From the NCBI GenBank assembly GCA_944380875.1, contig CALWJA010000038.1, positions 17,199-81,198 of the forward strand: DNA of 64,000 bases, given 5' to 3'. Every line of letters starts with the position of its first letter. The stretch's first letter is position 1. Shown one piece after another: positions 53,820-61,800 of the stretch. The notes beneath the pieces were generated by a model. It saw only the letters and a program-made list of their open reading frames with translations. It was not told the origin of the DNA and made no database searches. The translations under genes were made by a program, and so were the position numbers. This DNA comes from an uncultured Clostridia bacterium. GTDB lineage: Bacteria; Bacillota; Clostridia; Oscillospirales; Acutalibacteraceae.

Positions 53820-53842
53820 TATTAAACATATTTTCGTTTTAT
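53803..53842. promoter_or_regulatory. Operator-like inverted repeat over the promoter
   Basis: ATAAAACGA (53803-53811) in the promoter spacer and TCGTTTTAT (53834-53842) just upstream of the -35 form perfect 9-base arms. The core AACGATA recurs at 53762-53768 and, inverted, at 53677-53683, which suggests repeated binding sites for one regulator. Confidence 0.6.
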
Positions 53843-53868
53843 AAGACAATCATATTATGCATAATAAC

Positions 53869-53888
53869 CATTTGGGTTAACCCAAATG
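53869..53888. repeat. 20-bp perfect palindrome
   Basis: CATTTGGGTTAACCCAAATG is its own reverse complement. It lies upstream of the ABC/GH39 promoter and partly overlaps the stem of the following hairpin. Confidence 0.7.
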
Positions 53889-53929
53889 CAGTTGTTTTGG
53901 CGTAGCCCGCATGGATACTGCATTTTTTT
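53884..53929 (+). terminator. Orphan plus-strand terminator-like hairpin
   Basis: AAATGCAGT and ACTGCATTT arms with a 24-base loop are followed by a T-run to 53929. No plus-strand gene precedes it. Confidence 0.5.
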
Positions 53930-54334
53930 AAATCGTCAAATTGAATTTTTAATGCTATTAAAATAATTATTTTTTATTATTATTCGTTTTTTGTTTATTT
54001 TTTTCACGATAATTGTGCATTTGTATAATTTATTGAATGTTATTATGGTTAAAATATAGATTTTTATGTAGTTTTCTCCTTTCCATAGAATTACTTTATA
54101 GTTCCACTAAATCCGTTCTTTTAAAAAACAAAAAGATCCCTCCTAATGTATACAAAAATTATACAATTGAGCAATTGTGCTCTCTATATTTATAATCTGA
54201 AGACAGCATTTCTTGATGTTCAAGAGTAATTAAATATTATAAATCTTTAGAACATACCCTAAAAGAATTCCTATTTTACAAATTGGCTCAATTCTATTGA
54301 TTGTGAAATAATTAAACATGTAGAAAAAACAAAA

Positions 54335-54364
54335 CCCCTTGCAAACTATATTGTTTGCAAGGGG
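54335..54364 (-). terminator. Terminator of tRNA-Thr
   Basis: Perfect 12-bp stem CCCCTTGCAAAC/GTTTGCAAGGGG with a 6-base loop, immediately 3' of the tRNA, with a minus-strand tail TTTTGTTTTTTC. Confidence 0.9.
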
Positions 54365-54440
54365 TGGAGCTGGAAACGTGACTCGAACACGCGACCTGCT
54401 GATTACGAATCAGCTGCTCTACCAACTGAGCTATTCCAGC
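54365..54440 (-). tRNA. tRNA-Thr (anticodon CGT)
   Basis: 76 bases including an encoded CCA. Acceptor GCTGGAA pairs with TTCCAGC. The D arm is AGCTCAGTTGGTAGAGC, the anticodon loop TTCGTAA sits in a GCTGA/TCAGC stem, and the T loop is GTTCGAGTC. It reads ACG codons. Confidence 0.96.
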
Positions 54441-54558
54441 AAACTTTCAACTTGTTTATTATACTAAAAACCGCAAGCCTAGTCAAGGATAATTTTTATT
54501 TTTCACCTTCCAGATTTATAGGGTACAATCCAATCCAGAAAGATTGAAACTTTTAGGG

Positions 54559-54587
54559 TTGACTTTTGTACGAAATCGGACTATTAT
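54559..54587 (+). promoter_or_regulatory. Promoter of the MarR-kinase-MATE operon
   Basis: -35 TTGACT (54559-54564), 17-base spacer, -10 TATTAT (54582-54587). The spacer is largely occupied by the first copy of the operator repeat. Confidence 0.75.
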
Positions 54588-54607
54588 AACTTGGTACGAA
54601 ATCAGAC
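54569..54607. promoter_or_regulatory. Direct-repeat operator for the MarR regulator
   Basis: TACGAAATCGGAC (54569-54581) and TACGAAATCAGAC (54595-54607) match at 12 of 13 positions and start 26 bases apart. One copy fills the spacer between -35 and -10, the other overlaps the expected start of transcription. The placement fits autorepression. Confidence 0.65.
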
Positions 54608-54620
54608 ATAGGAGGTTTTT

Positions 54621-55058
54621 ATGGAACATGCTAGTTCAAGTAATCTGAAACGCTATAATCATCTAATTGGTGAGATTGAAGCAACATATCACGAAGCATC
54701 TCTCAAGCTGGGAATTTCTGATAGCGTTTCTATGATACTCTATACCATATGCAATGCTGGCGGCAGCTGTCTGTTAAATGATATTTGTAAACAAACAGGC
54801 CTTAGCAAACAGACGGTGCATTCGGCTATTCGAAAGCTAGAGGTACAGGATTTTATTAACCTTATACCGGTGGGAGGTAAAGCAAAAAAGGTAGTTTTTA
54901 CGGAAAAAGGAGCTGTTTTTGCAAAAAGCACTGCGCTCCGTTTGATCGAAATCGAAAATAATATTTTTGCCTCTTGGTCACAGGAGGACGTTCAAAAATA
55001 TCTTGAACTCACCGAACGATTTTTATTGTACTTAAGAGACCGGGTTAAAACACTCTAA
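54621..55058 (+). CDS. MarR family transcriptional regulator
   Basis: A 145-residue winged-helix repressor. The DNA-binding region is ICKQTGLSKQTVHSAIRKLE near residues 55-74 followed by the wing (VGGKAKKVVFTEKG), with the dimerisation helices at both ends. It heads a three-gene operon with a kinase-like protein and a MATE exporter and has a promoter carrying paired operator repeats. Known MarR repressors of exporters are released by the drug or metabolite that is exported. Confidence 0.92.
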   Translation: MEHASSSNLKRYNHLIGEIEATYHEASLKLGISDSVSMILYTICNAGGSCLLNDICKQTGLSKQTVHSAIRKLEVQDFINLIPVGGKAKKVVFTEKGAVFAKSTALRLIEIENNIFASWSQEDVQKYLELTERFLLYLRDRVKTL

Positions 55059-55080
55059 AACGCATGAGAAAGGAACTACT

Positions 55081-55701
55081 ATGCGAATTGTTACAATTAG
55101 CCGTGAATTTGGCAGTGGCGGTAGGGAACTGGGCAAACGACTGGCAGATGAACTGAATTTCGACTATTACGATCGGGAAATCATCGATACAATCGCTCAT
55201 AACACTGGAACCGACCCCAATTATGTTTTTACTGTTTTAGAAAATCACGGTTGGAAAAACATCCCTTTAACTTTTCGGCAATCGGTCAAAAGTTCTCTTA
55301 CTGTCCAGTATGCGCAGACCGAGCTGCTTATTGAACAGAAGCGAGTAATAGAAGAAATTGCGAAACATGGAAACGATTGCGTAATTGTTGGCAGAAACGC
55401 AGACGTACTGCTCCAAGATTACTGCCCGTTTAATATTTTTGTCTGTGCCGATGTGCAGGCGAAAATTCGCCGCTGTATGGAGCGGGCTACACAGGATGAA
55501 AACCTGACACCAAAAGTACTAAAGCGGAAAATGCAAAATATCGATAAACAACGTAAGCAAATCCGTGATATTCTTACTGGCAGCAAATGGGGAGAGCCGC
55601 ACAACTATCATGTAACGATTAATACCACGGATTGGGAAATTAAACAGTTAACGCCCGCGGTAACTGCCATTGTAAACCGCTGGTTTGGGAGAAAACAATG
55701 A
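55081..55701 (+). CDS. Cytidylate kinase-like family protein
   Basis: A 206-residue P-loop kinase-fold protein of the cytidylate kinase-like family. It begins MRIVTISREFGSGGRELGKR (Walker A-like GSGGRELG), has YYDREIID near residue 37 and a lid-like basic segment (MERATQDENLTPK) near 140. These proteins are common in gut Clostridia next to regulators or transporters and their substrate is unknown. Canonical Cmk functions with rpsA or fused genes, which is not the case here. The stop overlaps the MATE start as ATGA. Confidence 0.88.
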   Translation: MRIVTISREFGSGGRELGKRLADELNFDYYDREIIDTIAHNTGTDPNYVFTVLENHGWKNIPLTFRQSVKSSLTVQYAQTELLIEQKRVIEEIAKHGNDCVIVGRNADVLLQDYCPFNIFVCADVQAKIRRCMERATQDENLTPKVLKRKMQNIDKQRKQIRDILTGSKWGEPHNYHVTINTTDWEIKQLTPAVTAIVNRWFGRKQ

Positions 55702-57023
55702 TTCAATTATCTGATCACTTCACTTTACCAAGATTGCTGCGTTTCACACTACCCTCCATCATCATGCTGGTGTTTACTTCCATTTACGGAGTAGTGGATG
55801 GTTTCTTTGTCTCAAACTATGTAGGAAAAACATCTTTTGCCGCAGTAAACTTTATTATGCCCTTCCTGATGATTCTGGGGTGTATAGGATTTATGTTTGG
55901 TACCGGAGGCGGTGCTTTAATAGCAAAAACAATCGGAGAAGGCAAGAAAGAAAAAGCCAACCAAATTTTTTCCTTGTTAGTAATTGTCTCTATCATCTGT
56001 GGTATCGTTCTTGCGGCAATAGGCATCATTTTTATTCGTCCTATTGCTTCTATTCTTGGTGCAGAGGGACAAATGCTAGAAGACAGCGTTTCCTATGGAC
56101 GTATCATCCTGATCGCTATTCCTGTTTTTATTTTACAGTATGAGTTCCAATGCTTATTTGTAACGGCAGAAAAACCTAAACTGGGACTTTACGTAACAGT
56201 TGCAGCAGGTCTTACAAACGTCATATTGGATGCGGTTTTCGTTGCCGTTTTTCCTTGGGGACTGGAAGGTGCAGCGGCAGCAACAGCATTGAGCCAATGT
56301 GTAGGCGGTATTCTTCCCCTAATTTATTTCAGCCGTTCAAACAGTAGTCTCCTAAAACTAACCAAACCTAAGTTTGACGGAAAGGCCTTACTAAAAACAT
56401 GTACCAATGGTTCTTCGGAACTAATGTCCAACATTTCCGCATCCATCGTGAGTATGCTGTATAATATACAGCTGTTAGCCTATGCCGGAGAGAATGGTGT
56501 AGCGGCTTATGGCGTTCTCATGTATGTCAATATGATATTTCAGGCGGTATTTCTCGGCTATTCCGTGGGAACAGCACCGGTAATCAGTTATCACGACGGC
56601 GCTCAGAATTATGGGGAATTAAGAGGGCTGCTCCGAAAAAGTCTCGCTATTCTATCGGTTTTCGCGGTTGCAATGTTCATCTTTGCGGCATTTCTCGCAA
56701 GTCCTTTGTCAACTCTATTTGTGGGGTATGATCTGGAACTGTTGGAAATAACACTGCGAGCTTTTTCCATTTATTCATTTTCATTTCTGTTTTCTGGATT
56801 TGCGATCTTTGGCTCATCCTTTTTTACCGCTCTGAACGATGGTTTGGTTTCCGCTCTAATTTCTTTTATGCGTACACTTGTATTCCAGATTTTGCTGGTT
56901 CTTACTTTTCCACTCATATGGGGAATCGACGGCATATGGCTTTCTATTGTTGCCGCAGAAATGATGGCTGTAGTTGTTACCACCTTATTTATCGTAGGAA
57001 AACGGAAAAAATATCATTACTAA
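55698..57023 (+). CDS. MATE family efflux transporter
   Basis: A 441-residue inner-membrane protein with about 12 predicted hydrophobic segments in two similar halves. IYGVVDGFFVSNYVGKTSFA near residue 29 is the family's N-half motif. MATE proteins export cationic drugs or metabolites in exchange for Na+ or H+. Translationally coupled to the kinase-like gene and under the same MarR repressor. It is followed by a strong terminator. Confidence 0.95.
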   Translation: MIQLSDHFTLPRLLRFTLPSIIMLVFTSIYGVVDGFFVSNYVGKTSFAAVNFIMPFLMILGCIGFMFGTGGGALIAKTIGEGKKEKANQIFSLLVIVSIICGIVLAAIGIIFIRPIASILGAEGQMLEDSVSYGRIILIAIPVFILQYEFQCLFVTAEKPKLGLYVTVAAGLTNVILDAVFVAVFPWGLEGAAAATALSQCVGGILPLIYFSRSNSSLLKLTKPKFDGKALLKTCTNGSSELMSNISASIVSMLYNIQLLAYAGENGVAAYGVLMYVNMIFQAVFLGYSVGTAPVISYHDGAQNYGELRGLLRKSLAILSVFAVAMFIFAAFLASPLSTLFVGYDLELLEITLRAFSIYSFSFLFSGFAIFGSSFFTALNDGLVSALISFMRTLVFQILLVLTFPLIWGIDGIWLSIVAAEMMAVVVTTLFIVGKRKKYHY

Positions 57024-57067
57024 AATAATGATTTCTTTAAGCTCTCCCTTTAAACAATCAAGTTAAG

Positions 57068-57109
57068 CACAACAGGCCCACAGACTAGACAATCTGTGGG
57101 CCTGTTGTG
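57068..57109 (+). terminator. Terminator of the MarR-kinase-MATE operon
   Basis: Perfect 17-bp stem CACAACAGGCCCACAGA/TCTGTGGGCCTGTTGTG around an 8-base loop, then TTTAG. The stem is long and symmetric enough to act in either direction. Confidence 0.85.
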
Positions 57110-57496
57110 TTTAGTTGATGATTTTCATATTATGCATATACAGAAATAGTAAAACCAAGCACATCAGTGAAAGCTCAAGATGAATGGACTTAATAGGCCT
57201 GGTTTCGTATTTACTCTGTGGTGTGGATTTCATAAGGTTTTGAATGAGCCAGAAATAGTCTAAACACTACTTTGTCACCAATTACCGCCTAATTGTAAAA
57301 ATACTCGTCCGGGAAACAATCCAGGAATTTTCCTATTATTGTTCTATCCAAACAACAACCAAAAGCCTGTAAATAGGCAAAAAACAAGCACTATGACATG
57401 GATACGCATTGTATCAATATCATAGCGCTTCGTTGGAAATCGTTGACAAAATAGATACCACTATCAGCGCGGGCACTGAGTTAAATAAAAAAGAAA

Positions 57497-57526
57497 AGCC
57501 CCGAACACGAATTGCGTATCGAGGCT
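57497..57526 (-). terminator. Terminator of tRNA-Ala
   Basis: AGCC(T)CGA pairs with TCGGGGCT, and ACG/CGT close the loop. The minus-strand tail is TTTCTTTTTT, just 3' of the tRNA. Confidence 0.75.
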
Positions 57527-57532
57527 CTCGAC

Positions 57533-57608
57533 TGGTGGACCCGGAGGGATTCGAACCCTTGACCTCTCGGATGCGAACCGAACGCTCTCCCAGCTGAGCT
57601 ACGGGCCC
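57533..57608 (-). tRNA. tRNA-Ala (anticodon CGC)
   Basis: 76 bases with encoded CCA. Acceptor GGGCCCG pairs with CGGGTCC and includes G3-U70, the alanine identity pair. The anticodon loop is TTCGCAT in a TTCGG/CCGAG stem, and the T loop is GTTCGAATC. It reads GCG codons. Confidence 0.95.
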
Positions 57609-57837
57609 ACAATTCTAATTTAACAGCGAGAAATAGTATACCACTAATTCGGCTAAAATTCAACCCACTTTTCAAAATTTTATCTCTGACTGAGACTTTC
57701 TGTTCCCGGAATTCATCCCAGCCATACAGTATTTTAATCCACAAAATAATAAACAGCTTTAAACAAGTATGTTTTCCCCATTTGCCATACTACCAGCTGT
57801 ATCTTTTACTATGCATTAATGGGCGGTTTCTCCTTTT

Positions 57838-58482
57838 TCATTTCTTCTCAGAAGCATATTTACAGAATTCTTGCATGCAGCATTCTTCACATTTGGCTGT
57901 TCTGGCCGTACATATCGCTCTGCCATGCAAAACGAGACGGTGGCAGAAATCGCTGGATTCCGCCGGCGGAAGAACCTGCCAAAGCTGTTTTTCTACCTTC
58001 AGCGGATCTTTTCCTTCCGATAGCCCCAGCCGGCCACAAATACGGATACAATGTGTATCCGTCACCACAGCAGGTTTGTGATAGATATCCCCCACCACCA
58101 GGTTTGCTGTTTTCCTTCCCACTCCCGGCAATTTTGTCAGTTCCTCTACTGTATCCGGAATAATACCCTTATATTGGGAAGCCAGCATACAACACATCTG
58201 ATAAATATCTTTCGCCTTGGTTTTATATAAACCGCAAGAACGGATATATTCTTCAATTTCCTCCGGTGAACCTTCCGTAAAAGCTTCTAAACTGGGAAAA
58301 CGAGAAAAGAGTGCGGGCGTCACCATATTTACTCTCGCATCGGTACATTGAGCAGAAAGCCTAGTAGCAATCAGCAGCTGTAAAGGATCCTGGTATGTCA
58401 ATGAACACACAGCGCCAGGATATTCCTTTTTTAGAGCTTCCACTGCCAGCAATGCCCTTTCTTTTTTTGTCACTGTACTCAC
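57838..58482 (-). CDS. nth: Endonuclease III
   Basis: Bifunctional DNA glycosylase/AP lyase that removes oxidised pyrimidines. The 214-residue protein has the helix-hairpin-helix LPGVGRKTANLVVGD with the catalytic Lys near residue 121, the catalytic Asp in VVTDTHCIRIC, and the C-terminal [4Fe-4S] motif CTARTAKCEECCMQEFC (Cx6Cx2Cx5C). The ATG overlaps the stop of the upstream hydrolase gene as ATGA. Confidence 0.97.
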   Translation of the reverse strand: MSTVTKKERALLAVEALKKEYPGAVCSLTYQDPLQLLIATRLSAQCTDARVNMVTPALFSRFPSLEAFTEGSPEEIEEYIRSCGLYKTKAKDIYQMCCMLASQYKGIIPDTVEELTKLPGVGRKTANLVVGDIYHKPAVVTDTHCIRICGRLGLSEGKDPLKVEKQLWQVLPPAESSDFCHRLVLHGRAICTARTAKCEECCMQEFCKYASEKK

Positions 58483-59006
58483 CCCGTTATTTTTACATGA
58501 AATCCTGCCATCACATCCAACGCCTTTTGATTAAGTTCCGCATCAAAGGAAGCTGTGCAATTTCTATCAACAAAAATTTCCGCATTTGGAAGGGCCGCTT
58601 TTACCATCACGGCGTTGGAGATCACGCACATATTGCTTACCAAGCCTACCAGCTCAACCGATGCATATGCCTTCCCCTTCAAATACTCATACAAAGCTCC
58701 GCTTGGGAACGTAGGTTTCCGGAACTCCCGGCATCCTTCCAAAGCCTGCTTGACATTGCCATAAAGCTCCCAGCCAGGTGTACCTTCTACTGTATGTGGG
58801 ACAGGAAGGATTCTCCCTTCCAAAGTTTCTAAATAGTCCTCACCATGCGTGTCCATGGTATATACCACATCGTCTCCGTTATTTTTATACTGAAGAATCT
58901 TTTCGCATATGGGCGCTTCCAACTTCTCTGCTCCCGGAAAGCCTAAGGCGCCGTCTACAAAATCTTTCTGATAATCCACAACAACCAAAAGACGTTTCTC
59001 TGCCAT
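58479..59006 (-). CDS. Isochorismatase-family cysteine hydrolase (nicotinamidase-like)
   Basis: A 175-residue cysteine hydrolase. The catalytic triad is visible: Asp11 in VVDYQKDF, Lys97 in EFRKPTFPS and Cys127 in LVSNMCVIS. Possible metal ligands are Asp52 and His54 in MDTHGEDY and His71. This pattern fits nicotinamidase (nicotinamide to nicotinate), but other amidases share it and no NAD salvage gene is next to it. It is translationally coupled to nth. Confidence 0.82.
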   Translation of the reverse strand: MAEKRLLVVVDYQKDFVDGALGFPGAEKLEAPICEKILQYKNNGDDVVYTMDTHGEDYLETLEGRILPVPHTVEGTPGWELYGNVKQALEGCREFRKPTFPSGALYEYLKGKAYASVELVGLVSNMCVISNAVMVKAALPNAEIFVDRNCTASFDAELNQKALDVMAGFHVKITG

Positions 59007-59043
59007 ACACCTTCACCTATCTTCCTCATAAATATTAAAAAGA

Positions 59044-59078
59044 AAAGGATTCTGCTTTATTGTATCGCAGAATCCTTC
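59044..59078 (-). terminator. Terminator after the O-antigen-ligase-like gene
   Basis: Stem AAAGGATTCTGC/GCAGAATCCTT with an 11-base loop; the minus-strand tail is TTTCTTTTTAAT. Confidence 0.85.
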
Positions 59079-59150
59079 CTTTTGCAATATGAGAACCTAC
59101 TTTGAATATCACATTAAATCCTACCGGGATGCCGCCAAAAATCCAAGGAA

Positions 59151-60389
59151 TCAGCGACCATACCGTTCAAAATACTCCGCACTCAACCGACGCTTCTGAG
59201 CGACAGAAGGCATAAGCAGATCTCCGAGACTGTGCAATGGTTTTTTGACAGTATCGACCGCTCCAATACCCATGGAAGAGAAAATCATAATGAAAAACAG
59301 ACCTGTCTGAATCCAGAAAATAGTCACGTCTGTAATGCCATGCACCATAACTGCCGTTAAAGCGGAGGCAGCCAAAATACTCATATTTTTGCAGACATTT
59401 CTCCGGTAACGCAGATAGAGCTGACGAATAACTACCCCCAAGAAAACCACGCCGCAGACCAAACCAACAAGACCAAAATTCAAAAGCACATCCAAAACAA
59501 TATTATGGCAATGATAAGAAGGGAAGCTCCCAAATTCATCACATATCATAGGATACGCTGCAGGACCTCTTCCAAATAGAGGAAACTCAAGGAATCCTTT
59601 AATAGAAGCTTTCCAAATAGAAAGACGGTATCCAAATGTCGTGTCTACAGCATCCAAACGGGGATACAATTCCGGAAAAGCAAGGCACAGCAATCCGCAA
59701 AATGCCGCGGAAAGCAAAAATGCAATAACCGCTCTTTTTTTCTTAGCCAAAAGCAGCATGACAAATACGCCGCAAAGAGTAGCAGCCAAAGAGGACATAC
59801 TTGCACAGAGATATAATCCAAACAAATTGCAAAATGCCGTAATCATATAAAACCATTTGTTTGTACGATTACTGAGGCATCTGTAAACACAAACCAAAAC
59901 CATAAGTTCCGCCATAGCGCCAAAATAATTTGCATTTGTAAATACAGACGCCGGACGAAAATCTGGAATGGTCGTCCATACTTCCACCTTTTGGACAAGT
60001 GCAATACAAACGCAAACAATACTGCAAATGCAAGACAGATCCAAGATAGAATTATACAGAGAACGCGTCATTACGTTCTTGAGGAAATATCCGCATACAG
60101 CCACTGTAATCATCAAAACCGCATACATCATACCTCTGAGATTCTCATGGAAGGCAGCTATGTAAAACGGAATAAACAACATGGCTATCATTCTGCGGTC
60201 AGTCGTTTTTAAAACCCGAGCTCTGCGTTCTTTGCTGAAAACCACCATAGCGGTTACCAGCAAAACAGCCGCAACCGTGAAATAAAAAGGCAAAAATATC
60301 GATACCACTAAACCATAAACTAAAAAAATATCAGAAACCGCAGGCCGTACCCGGGTCTTACGAAGAACACTGAAGGGTACTTCTGTCAT
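59151..60389 (-). CDS. O-antigen ligase/polymerase-like membrane protein (Wzy_C type)
   Basis: A 412-residue protein with about 11 hydrophobic segments. The conserved periplasm-facing loop between later helices holds FPLFGRGPAAYPMICDEFG and SYHCHNIVLDVLLNFGLVG, the arrangement of the O-antigen ligase/WaaL-Wzy superfamily. In Bacillota such proteins polymerise or attach surface polysaccharide or teichoic acid-like glycans. I use the ATG at 60389 behind AAAGGAG; a longer frame starts at 60437. No glycosyltransferases are adjacent. Confidence 0.82.
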   Translation of the reverse strand: MTEVPFSVLRKTRVRPAVSDIFLVYGLVVSIFLPFYFTVAAVLLVTAMVVFSKERRARVLKTTDRRMIAMLFIPFYIAAFHENLRGMMYAVLMITVAVCGYFLKNVMTRSLYNSILDLSCICSIVCVCIALVQKVEVWTTIPDFRPASVFTNANYFGAMAELMVLVCVYRCLSNRTNKWFYMITAFCNLFGLYLCASMSSLAATLCGVFVMLLLAKKKRAVIAFLLSAAFCGLLCLAFPELYPRLDAVDTTFGYRLSIWKASIKGFLEFPLFGRGPAAYPMICDEFGSFPSYHCHNIVLDVLLNFGLVGLVCGVVFLGVVIRQLYLRYRRNVCKNMSILAASALTAVMVHGITDVTIFWIQTGLFFIMIFSSMGIGAVDTVKKPLHSLGDLLMPSVAQKRRLSAEYFERYGR

Positions 60390-60523
60390 ACTTAATTTGT
60401 CTCCTTTCCAATCCGGCTTTTCTGCAATAAAAGCCAACCAACTCTTACCGGAAGAAATGGAAATATATTCTTATAATGCGTATATAATCTTAGATAAAAA
60501 CATTTTTCATTTACAGATACTAC

Positions 60524-60552
60524 ATTATAGGCAATTACCACAAAATGCGCAA
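60524..60552 (-). promoter_or_regulatory. Promoter of the O-antigen-ligase-like gene
   Basis: Minus strand: -35 TTGCGC (60547-60552), 17-base spacer, -10 TATAAT (60524-60529). The palindromic hairpin AACGCAAAGTGCGTT at 60578-60592 lies 25 bases upstream. Confidence 0.65.
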
Positions 60553-60695
60553 GAGATGTTTTATGTGAATATACCCTAACGCACTTTGCGTTTTTTATGT
60601 ATTTTGACATCATATGTTACTACAATTTTAATATACAAAAGATATATATATTTTTTCAGACCTTCCTGTTAAAAATACATTAAATTTGTATAAAA

Positions 60696-60732
60696 AAACA
60701 GACTGCCTATTTCTAGAAAAAGCAGTCTGTTT
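60696..60732 (-). terminator. Terminator after the polysaccharide deacetylase gene
   Basis: Stem AAACAGACTGC/GCAGTCTGTTT with a 15-base loop and a minus-strand tail TTTTATAC. It is 74 bases past the stop. Confidence 0.8.
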
Positions 60733-60805
60733 CCGATACATTTTCTGTTAAATAGTAAACGAATATATATTTTACCGAGAATAAGACATTCGAAAATCGC
60801 TTTTT

Positions 60806-61681
60806 TCAATTTCCTAAAATTTTTTCAAAAAAGTCTTTGCTGGATAAATCTGGATCCCGCAGATATCTTCCCAATCCATAAAGACATTCCGGATTCTTCT
60901 CTATAGTATTTATTCGGCTTTCACAGGTTAGCGTACAACGAAAACCCATTTCTTTGATTATATCCGGCTCCCCTTCACTTATAGCGCCGAACGGATATAC
61001 AAAACACTGGGGCGTTTCACCCAAACATTCCTGCAATTTTTTCTGCATAGAGCCTAAATCTTTCATAAGTAAGTTTTTATATTCTTCCTCTGATTCTCCG
61101 GCAACTCTTTTTGTACCCGCCCTGCCGGCTTTATTAGAATGGAGATCATATGTATGGTTCTGAAATTCTACCAAGCCGCTGTCGGCCATCTCTTTTATAT
61201 CTTTCCAGGAAAGATAAGAATAGGTTGCATGGGGATCATTTTCCGCTGTAGCTTTATCCGTATATGCTCCCACAGGCGCAATAACGATTTTCATAGTATA
61301 CTTCTTGGCAAGCGGATATGCATAATAGTAATTATTATAAAATCCATCGTCAAAAGTTAGTAAAATGGGTTTTTCCGGGAGTGTTCCCTTTCCATTCACG
61401 TAATTGACTAATTCCTTTATACATACAGTTTCAAATCCATTTGACTGCAAATACTGAAGATCCTGTTCGAACAAATCAGGTGAAATCACATACTTCCCCT
61501 GCATGGCAGGATCCTTCAATAGCCCGTGATACATAATTACAGGGAGTTCAATTCCTGCTTCCATTTCAGCCTCAGCCGAAAGAGATTCCTCAAATTTCGC
61601 TCCAATAATCACAGTCCCTGCTGCCAAACAAACGATCAGTAAAACAGCCAATGCCCTTTTCAATTTGAATGTAATATACAC
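60806..61681 (-). CDS. Polysaccharide deacetylase, membrane-anchored (NodB domain)
   Basis: A 291-residue CE4-type deacetylase exposed on the cell surface. An N-terminal membrane segment (residues about 9-28) is followed by the NodB domain: the catalytic/metal motif LLTFDDGFYNNYYY near residue 105 and the metal pair NHTYDLH (HxxxxH) near 175. The start is GTG at 61681, six bases after AGGAGG. CE4 enzymes remove N-acetyl groups from peptidoglycan or exopolysaccharide. No biosynthetic partner adjoins it, though the O-antigen-ligase-like gene is the next gene downstream. Confidence 0.9.
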   Translation of the reverse strand: MYITFKLKRALAVLLIVCLAAGTVIIGAKFEESLSAEAEMEAGIELPVIMYHGLLKDPAMQGKYVISPDLFEQDLQYLQSNGFETVCIKELVNYVNGKGTLPEKPILLTFDDGFYNNYYYAYPLAKKYTMKIVIAPVGAYTDKATAENDPHATYSYLSWKDIKEMADSGLVEFQNHTYDLHSNKAGRAGTKRVAGESEEEYKNLLMKDLGSMQKKLQECLGETPQCFVYPFGAISEGEPDIIKEMGFRCTLTCESRINTIEKNPECLYGLGRYLRDPDLSSKDFFEKILGN

Positions 61682-61738
61682 GGTTCTCCTCCTTTTTATC
61701 TGCAATTACAATATACGCAGTGTCTAGGAGAAACATGC

Positions 61739-61790
61739 AAAAACAGGGCTTCCGGCAGCAATTTTAAATACCTGACAAAAGCCCTGTTTT
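61739..61790 (-). terminator. Terminator after the alpha/beta hydrolase gene
   Basis: Stem AAAACAGGGCTT/AAGCCCTGTTTT with a long loop; the minus strand continues TTTTTGC. Confidence 0.7.
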
Positions 61791-61800
61791 ATTCAAATCT

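Larger units (their letters stand above)
53500..54364. other. Long AT-rich intergenic region, no intact gene
   Basis: 865 bases without coding signal. The left part is the leader and promoter of the ABC/GH39 operon, with a 104-bp inverted-repeat element (53671-53774), a promoter with inverted-repeat operator (53791-53842), a 20-bp palindrome and a terminator-like hairpin (53869-53929). The part from 53930 to 54330 is very AT-rich (poly-T tracts) and holds nothing I can name, ending with the tRNA-Thr terminator. Confidence 0.75.
57024..57532. other. Intergenic region without recognisable gene
   Basis: It starts with the MATE terminator and ends with the tRNA-Ala terminator. In between, both strands have only short frames broken by stops; I recognise no protein or RNA. 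The sequence may be decayed, but I cannot identify a parent. Confidence 0.6.
60390..60805. other. Intergenic region with wzy promoter and deacetylase terminator
   Basis: No gene seen. It contains the promoter at 60524-60552, a small perfect hairpin AACGCA-ctt-TGCGTT at 60578-60592, AT-rich sequence, and the terminator at 60696-60732. Confidence 0.7.

Noticed and set aside
54000..54330. Possible replication or attachment site in the very AT-rich stretch
   Set aside because: No DnaA-box cluster, iterons or tRNA-end duplication could be found by reading.
57120..57490. Possible decayed gene between the MATE gene and tRNA-Ala
   Set aside because: Short frames on both strands contain no family motif I recognise, so I list the stretch as non-coding.
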